Shown here in pieces: positions 9,836-20,649 of a DNA stretch of 64,000 nt. The first letter of the stretch is position 1. Every line of letters begins with the position of its first letter. This DNA comes from Ligula intestinalis (lineage: Eukaryota > Platyhelminthes > Cestoda > Diphyllobothriidea > Diphyllobothriidae). The stretch covers positions 79,402,362 to 79,466,361 of the forward strand of contig JAYGXS010000003.1 in assembly GCA_036362985.1 (NCBI GenBank). Reading direction: 5' to 3'. The position numbers and the translations under genes were made by a program. Under the pieces are notes generated by a model, which saw nothing but the letters and a program-made list of their open reading frames with translations, did no database searches and had not been told where the DNA came from.

Positions 9836-10554
9836 GGTATTTGATCGGGGTATACAGTAGCAGATACGCGTACGCTGATCTGTTAGAGGGCCCACTCGTC
9901 CGTCCATGTTGCCGTTTACTTACATATGTACCTAAGGTCAAACGTGTCAGTTAAAATGACCCACGTTGTCACGTGTCACAATGTGAAGCATGGGTCCCCC
10001 ACCCTTCTGCACTGTTGTTTATGTCAAAAGCAAGCAGAGTGCTGAGGAACCAGTATGGTAACTGAGACCCCCTCTCGATTAACACTAGCCACCCAGAGAA
10101 GAAGATCTACGCGCTTGACTGTTTTTTTCCGTTGATGTGCTGTGCTCTGATGAACGTTCACGGTGTCATCCAGTAGACGGTACCCTTAACCATTCTGACC
10201 CTTACCATCAGCCCTCATTTTCATGCCTGATTCAACACTTGACAATGGCGTGATGGTAGTGGCTGATTTTTCATAAACTCACCGTCTGTACGTGCCACAA
10301 CAGGGCTCCTCTCTTCCTACCGAATCAGGCAGCTTTGTGGAGTTGGAGGACAGATTGACTGTCGGTCACTCGAAGCGTTTACCAACTTTAAGTCGCAGCG
10401 CCCAATGGAGGTTGATGCCCGGGGGAGGGGATACGAATGTCGATTCCACATTCCCTCGGCATGTTTTTTTTTTCTGATCAACAGTGGGATGTGGGGGATG
10501 AGGAAGCACTGTTCATCCTGCGCGGTCTTTCTGCAGAAGGACCTTACCAAGATC

Positions 10555-10660
10555 GCAGCGGCCATTTATGGCTTATTAACCGTCATCAAGCAGTCACACC
10601 CATCCCCAGGTGGTGAACCACCCGAGACTAGAACCCGTGACCTATTGTTTGCATGTTTAA
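10555..10660 (-). mobile_element. SINE family C fragment
   Basis: Minus-strand B-box-like 'gggttctagtctcg' and the body ending 'gacggttaataagccataa'. The A-box half is missing. Confidence 0.55.
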
Positions 10661-10929
10661 GACTGTCCACCAGACTGCCATCTGATCCAGCATTCTTTAC
10701 CAGGAAAAGGGTTTCAGGCATTTTACTTTATTTTTGAAGCTGGGAATATGTGTGTATGTGCGAACTTTTTAATTCACGCCACTGACTGGTCAAGGGGGGG
10801 GGGGCAGTGTAATGTGCTGAAAGGAGGGCAGCAACACTCCTAGCCGATCCGCACTGGCCCGGTGCCCATCGAGCTCACCAGTTTCTGACACCTTGCAGAA
10901 CTGTGTCCTCCACAGGATCCGAAAGCAGA

Positions 10930-11037
10930 TTGTGATGGGCAGGGTCCGCAACCAGGTGGTGGTGGGCAGGGTCCGCAAGCAGATTTTGGTGGGCACGGTC
11001 CGCAGGCGGGTTGTGGTGGGCAGGGCCCGCAGACGGG
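10930..11037 (-). repeat. 27-bp minisatellite, four units
   Basis: Four consecutive 27-base units (10930-10956, 10957-10983, 10984-11010, 11011-11037) share a 'ggtgggcagggtccgca' core, with a partial unit before. Because 27 is a multiple of three, the minus strand stays open in more than one frame as a 9-residue repeat (one phase LADPAHHNL), which explains the overlapping minus-strand frames. I see no evidence that it is a gene. Confidence 0.85.
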
Positions 11038-11389
11038 GGCACTTCTTGCGGTGCTGCACTTGCATTTTCTAAAAATAAAAAAGGCAATGATAACTTAATG
11101 CAACAACTGAACCTTAATTTGATCAAAATTAATGCCTACTTATTTTTAAAAAGTAAGCATGTTTACTACTACGCCTGTGTTTCGCATCAGAAACGTTCGA
11201 CACAGTCTATCCACATATTACATTGCAGTCCCCACGGAAATCTTTAGCGACGAAAATGTACAAAAATGTAGAGAGAGAGAGACAAAACATATCTTTTCTA
11301 TCATAGTACAGTGAAGTTTTTATCCCATTTTATATCCATAATCTATTACACACCCTATTAACAGGCCCCCAAACATCACTCTACTGCTA

Positions 11390-11560
11390 CGGCAGATAGT
11401 ATTGTCAGCAAATACAAGGAAGACTGGAATAGTAATTTCTGGCTTATTAGCCGTCGTCAGTAAGTTATACCTGGACACAAGCACATTAGAGCCTCGAACT
11501 CACGACCTTTGTGATCAAAGTCAAACGCCCTAACCATTGAGCCACGAGCTCGTTGTTTCG
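11390..11560 (-). mobile_element. tRNA-derived SINE family C, full head
   Basis: Minus strand: 'gagctcgtggctcaatggtt' A box, 'agggcgtttgactttgatc', B-box 'gagttcgaggctc', then the body 'actgacgacggctaataagc' and 'cagaaattactattcc'. This is the clearest copy for building the family consensus. Confidence 0.75.
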
Positions 11561-11589
11561 CCGGTTTAGGTCAGGCGATATTGACGCTC

Positions 11590-11765
11590 GTTGATGAGCG
11601 TTCACTTGACCGCTGACGGGACTCATCTGTCCCGCTCTGCCTTAGGCCCTGCCAGAAGCCCTGAAAGCCGCGAAAGCTAGTAGTTTAGGCAGATAGTATT
11701 AGCGGCAAAGGCATAGGAGGCTAGAATGGCCATTTCGGGCTTATTAGCCACAATTTTTGTTTGTG
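11590..11765. repeat. SINE C associated unit (segment X plus tail)
   Basis: 'cgttgatgagcgttcacttg.. ccgctgacgggactcatctg' followed by 'gcagatagtattagcggcaa' and 'gaatggccatttcgggctta'. The same segment X precedes SINE C sequences at 13455, 16805 and 38885, so X and C move or are inherited as a composite. Confidence 0.55.
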
Positions 11766-12764
11766 TTGTAAGGTATCCGCTGTCCAGTTAAAACATGTGC
11801 TTCGAATTTTCTGATCCGATTAGGGTCTGGCTAAGTTGACCCAGGTCGGATTAGTTTCGCGTTCGATTTTTCCCAACCTCGAATTCGATTAGAGTCCGAA
11901 TTGTCGCAAATAGCTTTTTTATTTTTCAATTAACGCGCGCTTATTCGTTTTGTGCGTGTCGCCTTGAAACCGTGAATTATTCGGCAATTTAGAAGGCCTT
12001 TGGAAACCGAAGGATACCATTTCCTCGAGTATAAAATCTAAAAAAGCGTTATTTGCTACCGAATAAGTATTTCAACATATAATATTTTTCTGCATCTTTT
12101 ATAGAAAATGTATTTGAATTTCTAAGGGCGTCGAGCATCAATGAGACAAATGTAGGCTTCCCAAGTAGCCTTTTTTCACGGAGAATGCCTTTTTCGGTGG
12201 CCAAAACGAAGGTCGTTCGGTAAAAGTTAAGTTGATCGGCCACTTTAGATTCCCCTGGCCCGTGTCCTGTGGCTACTTTTAGTTTTTTACTTTGCTTTTT
12301 AGTTTATTTTCAGTTAAGTTAGATAAACATACTCCAATAAATACTTTATTAAACTACGCCAACATTAACAAAACTAATTAAAACCAAAGCAAAAGTAAAC
12401 TAATGCAATCGGTCCCCTGAGGCAGAAGTCTGCGGCTTGGACTACGGTGGGCGGCCATTTTACCTTTCACCGCTCTTTTAAAAGCTAGAAAACTGGCATG
12501 AGTGAAATATCCTTGGTTAAAGCTGCATACTTATCATTATAGCAATCCTACCTAGGTAAAAAATTTTTCGAATTCAGTCCGCATTTTAGAATTTCGGTTG
12601 ACATTTAATTAGTTAGAGAATCCAATGCTCTTGTGACATGCCAGTATTTTAATGGATGAAGCTACAAAAATATGTTAACTCACCCGGCATTCTGTGGTAT
12701 CGCCACCCGATGGAATGACTGTCCGAAAGAACTGCTAACACCCGAGAAATTGGCTTGGTTTCCA

Positions 12765-12802
12765 GCTCCTCCTCCTCCTCCTCCTCCTCCTCCTCCTCCT
12801 CT
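12765..12802 (+). repeat. (TCC)n microsatellite
   Basis: About a dozen tandem TCC units. It creates a poly-proline run in the plus frame and a poly-glutamate run in the minus frame, which lengthens spurious open frames at 12649-13157. Confidence 0.95.
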
Positions 12803-13454
12803 AGCAGTGCGATTCTGGTTGTTTCCGGGTCCCATTGAGCTACCTTTCTGTCCTTGTGTCCTCTCGGTCTGCGCATATATATGCTATCTCCGTGAACTTC
12901 CACCCGTTTTTCGCTGTTCTTTTGCCAGCTACGTAGAGCTGTGTGACCCCAGGTTGCGAACTGGAAAAGGGGTGGAGATGGAGGGGGGCTGTAGAATGCA
13001 ACGGGGGGAGAGTGAGGCTAGCGGTAGAGGCCGATCCGAGTTACTACGCACATCGCTGGCCTTAAATTGTTGGTTCACCTCTCCTAAACATCGCAGTGGC
13101 CTCACACTTAATCGGTGTGGGTTATTGTGGTTAATTGTTCAAGTCCGTGGCACCTAAAGTGTGTCCTGCTTGAAACTGTACCAATTCAGCACTTCCTCTT
13201 CTTCCTAAGTGAGCAATAATTTCAGGCAGATAAGGCAAAATGACGCCGTAACTTTAACAGAGGCATCCTCGAAATTATAAATTGCAATAAAAACTAGTTC
13301 ATGAAAGGTTGCCCGAAATTCTGGATTTTTTTTCAAATATATTTGAAAAGATACTTTAGTCGGATTTTATTATTGATCTTTCTACAGCTTAATCTCATGG
13401 TATTTCAGTCACTTCAGGATGTCGACTTTTGAAAAAATCTTTTTTCTGTCCTTC

Positions 13455-13735
13455 GTTGATGAATGTTTACCGACCGCTAAGGGAACTCACTCGTCCTGGT
13501 CTGCCTTGGGGCCGCACGGTGGCTAGTAGTCTAGACGGATGTCAGTATCGCCGGCGAGACGACGAGTTCATGGCTCAATGGCTAGGGCGTTAGGCTTTGG
13601 TCAAAAGCGTCACGATTTCGAGCCTCGAATGGGGCACCACTGGGGTCTGGATATTACTGACTGACGATGCCTATTAAGCCAGAAATGGCCATTCTATTCT
13701 CCCTTGTCTGCCGGCAATACTATCCTCTTTCTGAC
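13455..13735 (+). mobile_element. segment X plus SINE family C composite
   Basis: 'cgttgatgaatgtttaccga.. ccgctaagggaactcactcgtcc' is followed directly by a plus-strand SINE C head ('tcatggctcaatggctaggg', then B-box 'atttcgagcctcg') and the body with 'gcctattaagccagaaatgg' and 'cttgtctgccggcaatac'. Confidence 0.7.
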
Positions 13736-14292
13736 CACCGGTAAAAAGTATACGTTGAAACAATCGCCACTTAAGTAGCATGCCGTTGTCTTGGTGATTA
13801 TCGGTCACCTTCTAGATTAAAACATAATTATATCAAATATGCACGAACGTTCTTCCTTTGGCTCCTTCAGTGACAAATGACGTTTTCATCAACTTTAATA
13901 TTTAAAGAAAAAACATTTTGTAGTTTAAGATTTTGTCCGAATTGCCGAATAATGATGAATCCCAAAGTTGCATTGGAGGCTTCAAAACTATATGATGCAT
14001 ACGCTCCCTCTAAGGAAAACCACACATTTGAGTAAGGGACCGCATAGTGCTCATGAAATTTTAGAATTACTTTTGGTTATGTCGTATATTTTATACGCAA
14101 CATTAATAATTGGACGGATACGATGTATCATGAATGGACATGCCTGGGTCTCACTGTCAGACACGCTTCTAAAATCGAACGATGCCATTCCTTCAAGTAT
14201 GAACTTTGAAGGAGGCATCAGCTGCCCCCAAAAGAGTACCAACAATAACATTTTGTGCATATTTTCTCGAAAGTATATATTTGAATTTATTA

Positions 14293-14302
14293 NNNNNNNN
14301 NN
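14293..14302. other. assembly gap (10 N)
   Basis: Ten unresolved bases. A segment duplicated at 15974-16207 begins right after the gap. Confidence 1.
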
Positions 14303-14525
14303 CAATACTACTCGTAGTTTGTGAGTAACAGTGTAAAAGTGAATATTCGCAACGTATGTTTACAATTGTATAGGACGCACTGGCATTGCTTATTGCCCTC
14401 ACCAAATGAATTGAAACTGAGACCAGCGTTTAAAATTTGCTGAGTAAAAGTTATCTACTTTTCCTTAAGAACATGTTTCCTTCGAATTGATCTATGTATT
14501 AATCCGCCCTCCCTCTTGCCTCTTC
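14303..14525 (+). repeat. direct repeat, left copy flanking Penelope relic
   Basis: Starts 'caatactactcgtagtttgtgag' and ends 'gtattaatccgccc'. The homologous right copy at 15974-16207 begins 'caatgctactcactgtttgtgag' and ends 'gtattaatccgcccc' just before the last DPH6 exon. The copies have diverged clearly and the right one carries a short insertion. Confidence 0.85.
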
Positions 14526-14765
14526 TCCGTGGACACTGAATGAAGGTGCACACGAAAATGTTTCAGTCTAATCTCGCTCTGAATTCCTCTCACAACCGGC
14601 CCTGGAATAATGGCATAACCTCCCGTAATAAGTCTTGCAGGCCACAGCCCTAAAGCTCTTCAGAAAACGCTTTGCTAATTACACGTGCTCCTGTTATCCC
14701 TCGACAGTATGCGCTCGAACTAATAGCACACAAATCTCATGCAATAGTTACTTGTAATAGCAGAT

Positions 14766-15680
14766 GGAAGTGTTGAGTTGGACGCTTTCTTAGCTAAAGT
14801 GAATCAGGTGCTCCCAGCATTAACCTTCACTCTAGAAAAAGAAGACAGACAGTGCCTCCCCTTTCTGGACGTCCTTCGTAGTAGAAGACTGGATGGAACA
14901 ATAAGTAGAGGTGTATTTCGCAAGGAAACCTGGACAGGGCAATACACTAATTGCTACAGTTTTGTACCACTAAGTCAGAAACGAGGCCTAGTCCGCTGCC
15001 TCGCGAACCGAGCCAGGAGAATCTGTTCCCCAGAGACCCTGGAGAAAGAACTCGTACTAATTAAGAACACCCTATAAGAAAATGGATTTCCTGACAAGTT
15101 CATCAATAAGTTTATGGAAGAACGTCCACCAAAATCGGAAGTACTGACGGCTGAGAAGAAAACCTTATTTCTATACGCTGTCATTTCAAGGTGATCCAGC
15201 AAGCGAACTTCTACAGCTTCGCCTGAACGCTGCAATAGCGTGTACATATCCAGCAGCTAAGTTACGATTATTATTTTCAAGCACCCCACTTCCTCGCCTT
15301 GAAGGCAAGGATAGACTCCCGCTCCAGACCTCATCAATATGCATCTGTATGCTCTTGTGGGGCAAGTTACATTGTTCTAACAACTAGGCAGCTATCCAAA
15401 CGCATGCGGGAACACCATCCTGCCTGGCTAAACAAAGGCGAGGTCAAGTCAATATCTAGTGCGATTTTGGCTCAATTTGTTGACAGCGGTCACCGGGTAG
15501 ACGTAAACCAAGCGTTTCGCGTCTTGTATAAAGTACCAGTAAAACACTCCAAGTTCCTGCGTCAGTGGATACTTGCGACGGCAGAATCCGTGGCCATACG
15601 ACTCACAAACCCGATCTTATGTGTACAGAAGGCCTTCGCAGTGGCCCTACGGCTCCCATGGCCGAGAACAAACTCAAACT
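14766..15680 (+). mobile_element. Penelope-like element, 5'-truncated RT and GIY-YIG endonuclease (lineage 4)
   Basis: The RT C-terminal (thumb) region opens at about 14778 with LPALTFTLEKEDRQCLPFLDV and continues through WTGQYTNCYSFVPLSQKRGLVR, the typical post-YVDD stretch of Penelope reverse transcriptases. An in-frame stop follows near 15075, then frameshifted sequence. The GIY-YIG endonuclease part reopens at 15299: CSCGASYIVLTTRQLSKRMREH corresponds to the YIG-and-arginine part, with YIV replacing YIG. The tail QAFRVLYKVP then LRQWILATAESVAIRL is conserved with the minus copy at 35144. It is a dead relic, flanked by a direct repeat and followed by a hammerhead-like motif at 15903. Confidence 0.88.
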
Positions 15681-15902
15681 CAACATGCGTCAGCACACCT
15701 TCTAGCATGCCGCGAGATGATGAGCAGACAGTGACAACTGGTGCCAAGACGCCGCGACCAGTCGATATGAACTAATTATGAGACACGTTCCCCCTCCCCC
15801 CTGCTCCCCCATTTGATCTCTTAACAAATCTTCCTCCCCCCTAAAATACCGTTGATTGGTTGCTTAAACTTTTGCTAACTCTACCCTCCTTTTATATTAT
15901 TG

Positions 15903-15950
15903 CACACGCCTGATGATGAATTAATCGAAAACGTTCGTTCGCCTATCTTG
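15903..15950 (+). ncRNA. hammerhead-like motif 3' of Penelope relic
   Basis: CUGAUGA at 15910-15916, extra U, a short helix II (GAAUUAAUC, only the basal G-C and A-U pair), then GAA followed by the 6-base palindrome AACGUU and C17. It lies 230 bases beyond the Penelope coding relic on the same strand. Helix I is weak, so this is a decayed copy, but the palindromic helix III differs from the ACGU of other copies. Confidence 0.5.
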
Positions 15951-15973
15951 ACTTCTTGAAGTTACTTGCAAAA

Positions 15974-16207
15974 ACAATGCTACTCACTGTTTGTGAGTAC
16001 CCATGTAAACAATAAATAAACTAAACATGTGTGTACAAATGCATACGACGCACCGGCATGTTAACAGTAGAGTTTTAAAAGATATTGCTTATTACCCTCA
16101 CGAAATAAATTGAAAGTAAGACTAGCGTCGAAAAATTGCTGAATATAGTAATCTCCTTTTCCTAAAGAACGTGTTTCCTTTGAAATAATCTTTGTATTAA
16201 TCCGCCC
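15974..16207 (+). repeat. direct repeat, right copy
   Basis: Partner of 14303-14525. It runs into the pyrimidine tract and acceptor of the last DPH6 exon, so the left copy is a duplicated piece of this splice-site-proximal intron rather than the other way round (inference). Confidence 0.8.
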
Positions 16208-16230
16208 CTCCCCCAACCACCGCATTCTAG

Positions 16231-16653
16231 GTGATGGACCCCAACTCCTGGCACCATCTGCGCTACGCCATCGCCTACGCCACCAGCCTGCCCGCTCTCG
16301 AGACCGCACGCACCCAGTTTCACTGTGCAGTCTGCAAACACCTCACCCGTTGTCTCTGTGACAGCCATGTAGTCTGGGCTGTCGTCTCCGGTCTGCCGAA
16401 GGGAGCTGCCCTGGAGTGGCAAATTACCTCCTCTGATTCACCCCCGCCGCGAGCTGTTTTCCCCGATCCCCACCTCCCGTCGGCAGCGCCGGCGGTGGCG
16501 GCTTCCTCCCTAGATTTGCTGCTAGTCAGCACCGCCACCCCCCGCTTAGACAAGGCCTCGAGACAATTCCTATCAACCAATCCCTGTGCAGCAACATTTC
16601 CCGTGCTTCGGTTTATGGACCCTGCCCTGACGCTCATTGGTGTAAAATGTTAG
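16231..16653 (+). CDS. DPH6: DPH6 last recognised exon (C terminus)
   Basis: The exon begins after the acceptor 'cgcattctag' and is phase 0, as the preceding exon demands. It reads VMDPNSWHHLRYAIAYATSLPALETARTQF and then CAVCKHLTRCLCDSHVVWAVVSGLPKGAALEWQ. In RidA-containing DPH6 proteins the second domain ends with such a helix and a 'LPKGAxVEWQ' strand, so the fold is completed here. After it comes a Pro/Ala-rich, low-complexity segment and a TAG stop at 16651-16653. I see no convincing donor before the stop, but a splice into a further exon cannot be ruled out. With the four earlier exons this gives about 560 residues; adding the missing N-terminal ATPase half would bring it close to the roughly 700 of long DPH6 proteins. 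Confidence 0.85.
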   Translation: MMDPNSWHHLRYAIAYATSLPALETARTQFHCAVCKHLTRCLCDSHVVWAVVSGLPKGAALEWQITSSDSPPPRAVFPDPHLPSAAPAVAASSLDLLLVSTATPRLDKASRQFLSTNPCAATFPVLRFMDPALTLIGVKC

Positions 16654-16804
16654 AAGTGTTACCTGCTCAAATATCCTCTTGCAACTTGCTTTTCCTTTTT
16701 CTCGGACGCACGTTTGGTGCGGGAGGGTCTTCACCGCTAATATCGGGCTATCCCCTCCCCTTTCCTTTATATGCCAAAGCTTAACCCCACTCTTACCTTA
16801 ACCT

Positions 16805-17110
16805 ACGTTGACGAACGCTCACCGATCGTTAACGAAGCTCACTCGTCTCATTCTGCTTAACTTTGAGCGCCGCCAACTGCCGCAAAGTGGCTCGTAATGT
16901 AGGCACGTGAACAGGAGAGACTGGAATGGCCCTTTCTGGTTCCTTGGCCAGTCAAGTGGTGCATCATCCGAAGCCCAATCCTGCGACCTGTCTTGTCTAG
17001 CAGGTCTACATCGGGAATGGTTAGATAGTTTGACTTATTATCAATAGGTCGCGGGTTCGAACATTGGGTGGGACACCAATATGGGTTGGGGGGTGTAATT
17101 AGCTGATGCT
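16805..17110. mobile_element. segment X and two head-to-head SINE C pieces
   Basis: Segment X ('cgttgacgaacgctcaccga') is followed by a minus-strand SINE body at 16910-17000 ('gactggaatggccctttctgg') and then by a plus-strand head at 17005-17110 with B-box 'gcgggttcgaacattgg'. The arrangement (minus body, then plus head) repeats at 665-955 and 38985-39235. Confidence 0.6.
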
Positions 17111-17405
17111 GCTTAATGAAGCGGAGCTGGCGGTGAGGTGGTAGTGTTTGGTCAACACTGTTCTTGCAACTTGCCATTCTTTTTGGCCGCACTTTTGGTG
17201 ATGTTACAAGGTCCTCACCGCCAAGTCGGACACTCCCACTGTTTCGTTCTGTGTGTGCGGTCTGAATTGCATATTCTGAGCAGAGCACAGTAATACGATA
17301 ATCTGCAGGCGTCAGACACGTTTTTTCGATAAGTTCTAGGACGGAGGATACACATTCCCGTGTCCTAGTGCTAATCTAAAACGCTTCTTGTTGTGGGAGA
17401 AATCG

Positions 17406-17455
17406 GCAACAGTAGTTTATGTAGGCCCACTCATTAATCCCTATGCCGGCTAACC
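17406..17455 (+). repeat. solo terminal arm of TIR element
   Basis: 'ggcaacagtagtttatgtag' and 'gcccactcattaatccctat' match the outer arm of the 0.55-kb element at 33791-34337. Only one arm is present. Confidence 0.65.
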
Positions 17456-17459
17456 GAGT

Positions 17460-18260
17460 GTGCAATGCAAGTGCAATGACCTGCCCAATCCCTATTGGTC
17501 GCCAAAGCAATTAGTCGCTCGGGGAGTGAGTAGATAACACACATTCCAATGCCAAGACTGATTATCACAGTTGACCGAGCAATCATCAAGCTGACCTCGT
17601 AAATGAATTATGATGAAATTTTAGCAAATGACATACCATATGCCGGTCCTGAAGCAAATAGCATAGCCGAACCTGAAAGCTGTTGCCATACAGGCGAACG
17701 CCGGCGCAAATCTGCCTGCATTTGTTGGTCTGCGTCCCCCTTACCGAGACAGCATGCCCGCCATAGCCTCTCACAGAGGGCAACCCGGTTGTCATACACA
17801 ATCACCTCAAGTGAACAGGAGGAAGCTGGTTAACTCAAATTTCCATCTTTCATGCTTATTTCATATAGAGGTTGCACGTATTAGCACTCACACATTGATA
17901 GAGTTATAGGAAATACCCTGTTGTTATGCTTAGTTAATTCTGAAACTGGTTGCTGGTTACCATCTACTGGTCATATTAGGTATAACTACAAGAAGGAGCA
18001 GTATCCTAGTCCTCGAATAAGTTGTCCTAACTTATTAGAGCCTGACATAGCCATCGTTGGATAGAGATGAGAATACGGAAATCAAGGCAACCCATGATGT
18101 GCTCTGAGTCCCAAACATGTATGTATTCGGAAAATCGTACATCTAGATTCACGCTCCTGGATGACATAAAGAGGCATGCGCCTCAGCGTAATCTCTGACG
18201 CAACCGGACACGGTTCGACCAACTAATTTTCCGACTGGACGACCACATAGCAGGCCCCGC
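17460..18260. other. unassigned interspersed sequence
   Basis: No gene or family supported. Short frames at 17586-17833 overlap one another on opposite strands and carry no motif. Confidence 0.35.
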
Positions 18261-18261
18261 T

Positions 18262-18335
18262 AAAGATGATGATGATGATAGATGAACCGATATGGGTCAC
18301 GAATAAAAGTGTTGTCCCAGCGATCGAGTCTTCGC
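18262..18335 (+). repeat. Penelope terminal-repeat relic with deleted hammerhead
   Basis: 'gatgatgatgatgatagatg' then 'cgaataaaagtgttgtccc' and 'agcgatcgagtc' show the conserved sequence that follows hammerhead motifs elsewhere (compare 4705-4733 minus and 42843-42880 plus). The GAAACGTC box itself is deleted here. Confidence 0.6.
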
Positions 18336-18674
18336 CTTCTCGATAGATAAGCTGTTTGATCATAAAAATTTCAAGCCGGTTAATTCCCATTGAAGTATGA
18401 AGAAAGGTGACACCCTATGGTTATGCGCTGACTGCAAAAGATTCTTCGGTTACTATCTACTGGTCTTAATAACTACGGTTAATAAAATTAGCACTAGAAA
18501 TAGTAGTAGTTGTAGCAGTATTAATAACATGGTACCTGCTCTTGGACTGTTTCCATTACACTGACTAGAACAGCGGTTCTCTCTACCGCAACATGAAATA
18601 GATGCGGAAACGGTTCAAACTACAAAGACCCCCTAAACTACGACAAAATGTGTCCTATCAGTTGATATATCCGA

Positions 18675-18800
18675 TTGCCGAAAGCGTTTAATGTCCTGTC
18701 GGAAAATTGGCCTTTCTCAACGCTAGATTTAGCTACCGGATATTTGCAGGTAGAACGCAGGCTGTCCGACCAAGAGAAAACTACCTTAGTATTATTCATA
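18675..18800 (+). pseudogene. Ty3/Gypsy-like reverse transcriptase fragment
   Basis: The frame reads PKAFNVLSENWPFSTLDLATGYLQVE, then DQEKTT. This is the conserved block of Ty3/Gypsy RTs (consensus xxxLxGxxxFSTLDLxSGYxQ, then xxKTAF). The glycine preceding the FSTLDL block and the K-T-A-F are altered and the frame degrades into AT-rich sequence after about 18800. No LTR, protease, RNase H or integrase was seen nearby, so it is a short isolated relic. Confidence 0.8.
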
Positions 18801-19459
18801 TCAGTAGTATTCCACTCTTTGCATGCTGAATTTATGAGAACTTATCCCTTTCTGTTAACTGCTGTGCTGTGGGCCTTCTTACCATTAAAACTATTAATGC
18901 TGCTAGTTTTGATTTTATTTTTAGGAGTCAAAGTTACCCCTTTTAGTTTTATTCGCATCAAAATCATTAATATTACTCGCTAAAGCTATATTTACAGCAG
19001 TATTAGCAGTCATTTGGAAAGGTCACTCTTAACGCCTATAAAGAGCTTAGGCACAAACTCCGAATCGGATGCTGAATGTAGGCCAAATAGTGTTAATTGC
19101 AGGATGTATCATCACCTCCGGCTATTCTAAGCGAACTAATCCGGGCTCACTAATCTTAATTCATTCCGATTATTTACACCTTACTCGAATATGCCCTCCC
19201 CCACCCCACTCCTGTCGACGACGACTTGGCCGTAGATCCTGGCGCAAATTGGGAGCAAATAAGGTGTGAATGGCTGGAGGCAGCCTCACCTCCGGGTATG
19301 CGGGGCGAAAAAGGATTAGCTTATGGAAACAGAGGTGAGGGGGTGGGGAATCAGGGATGTTAGGAGGGCCCCCACCAATTATCTAGCTCAATTACTTACC
19401 TCGGCACGGCCTTACCTCTCGGGTGTGCGTAGCAGATTAGGACTAGATTAGACAAACGG

Positions 19460-20645
19460 AGGTGAGGGGGTAAAAGGTGTTACAACCACCCCCCTACCAC
19501 CCGCAAATTGCTTTTGCCATCCGAATCGCGTTTGGGCGACGTCTGCCCCCTTTGCCGCAGGGCACAAACGACCTCTGTGATGAGCCTCTGGGTTGACAAA
19601 TTAGCCACCGTCATCATCAGCGGAAAGACACCAGCCGGACAAAGTTCAAGTTCTACGTATATGTACACCCTCCTGGCAACTGTGCCGGGCTCGGACAAGC
19701 TGACTGCCCTTGGTGACTTCAACGCTGAAGTCGGCACGGTCCATGCTGCCTGGAGCTGTCTTGTTATCACGACGACATCAACGACAATGACCTTTTCCTA
19801 CTGCTAACCTGCGCAGAGCACCATCTCATACTAAAAAACACCTACTTTCGCCTCTCGCGACGTCACAAAGCAATTAGATGTATCGCAGTCCTCGACAATG
19901 ACATTGCCTGGACTATGTCCTTTTACGTCCCAAGTGCCAAAGGGTTGAAAAATCATCGCCTCATCATCTGCAAATTAAGGATCCATCTTCAACACTGCAG
20001 GAGACCACAAGGTAAGCGACCTTTTGGTAAGTTTAATACTGCTTTGTTAAATTTGCTTGTTTATCATCTGCCTTTCAGCAACGAGCTGGTTCAACGGTTA
20101 GGTAGCCTAACAGACACGGATGTCAACTACGAGACACTGTCCAACTCACCGTCAAACGTGGTCACGACAACGCACGTCGGCAAAATCAAGGCTAGTTTGC
20201 CTGCACAAACCCTTCATTCATCGCACTTCCGATGCAACAAAAATAACCTTCTATTGAAGTGACCACCTTGTGCAACAGCGGCTGCGGGATATACGGTATG
20301 GCTGAATAGGTCGAAAGGCCGAGGAAATCCAAATGTACGCGGACGGAAACGACTGGAAAGACTTCTTAACTGTGAGCAAGGCTGTATATGTTGCCAAAAT
20401 AAAAGTATCGACTCCTTTTCTCTGCACTGACGGGAGTACCCTATCCACTGAGAAGACACAGATTCTGAAGCGCTGTCTGGGCGGAGCACATCCAAAGCGT
20501 TGTCTCCGATGCCCCCATCGACCGTCTGCATCAAGTGGCGATCAACGCTGACCTTTATTTCCCGCCCACACCTGAGGAAACCAGCAGAGCAGTAGGATAG
20601 CTTTTCAGATGGGTAGCCTCCAGACCAGAAGCTAGTCCCCCAATG
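19460..20645 (+). mobile_element. RTE-type LINE fragment, endonuclease to start of RT
   Basis: The apurinic-endonuclease part reads YTLLATVPGSDKLTALGDFNAEVG at about 19660-19740: GDFNA(R/E)VG is a catalytic motif of LINE endonucleases. LILKNTYF follows near 19830 after a frameshift, then NHRLIICKLRIHLQ near 19950. The linker QGKRPFGKFNTALLNL and the pre-RT region (STEKTQIL, TPEETSRAV) follow to about 20640. It has several frame breaks and no full RT. It abuts an opposite-strand copy of the same element at 20650. Confidence 0.85.
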
Positions 20646-20649
20646 GGAT

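Larger units (their letters stand above)
5642..16230 (+). other. DPH6: 10.6-kb DPH6 intron packed with repeats
   Basis: The donor gtaagc at 5642 and the acceptor 'gcattctag' ending at 16230 define one intron, because the flanking exons are phase-matched and together give an uninterrupted RidA domain. The segment 5642-7780 and the segment 11770-13440 hold no feature I can support apart from simple runs. The rest carries SINE copies, a minisatellite, repeat family A, an assembly gap and a Penelope relic, listed separately. Confidence 0.75.

Noticed and set aside
10790..11126. Histidine-rich repeat protein on the minus strand
   Set aside because: Product of the 27-bp minisatellite; two overlapping frames are equally open.
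12649..13157. Proline-rich or glutamate-rich protein genes on opposite strands
   Set aside because: Both frames are driven by the (TCC)n microsatellite and show no domain or splice support.
13968..14405. Open frames spanning the N run
   Set aside because: They cross the assembly gap and carry no motif.
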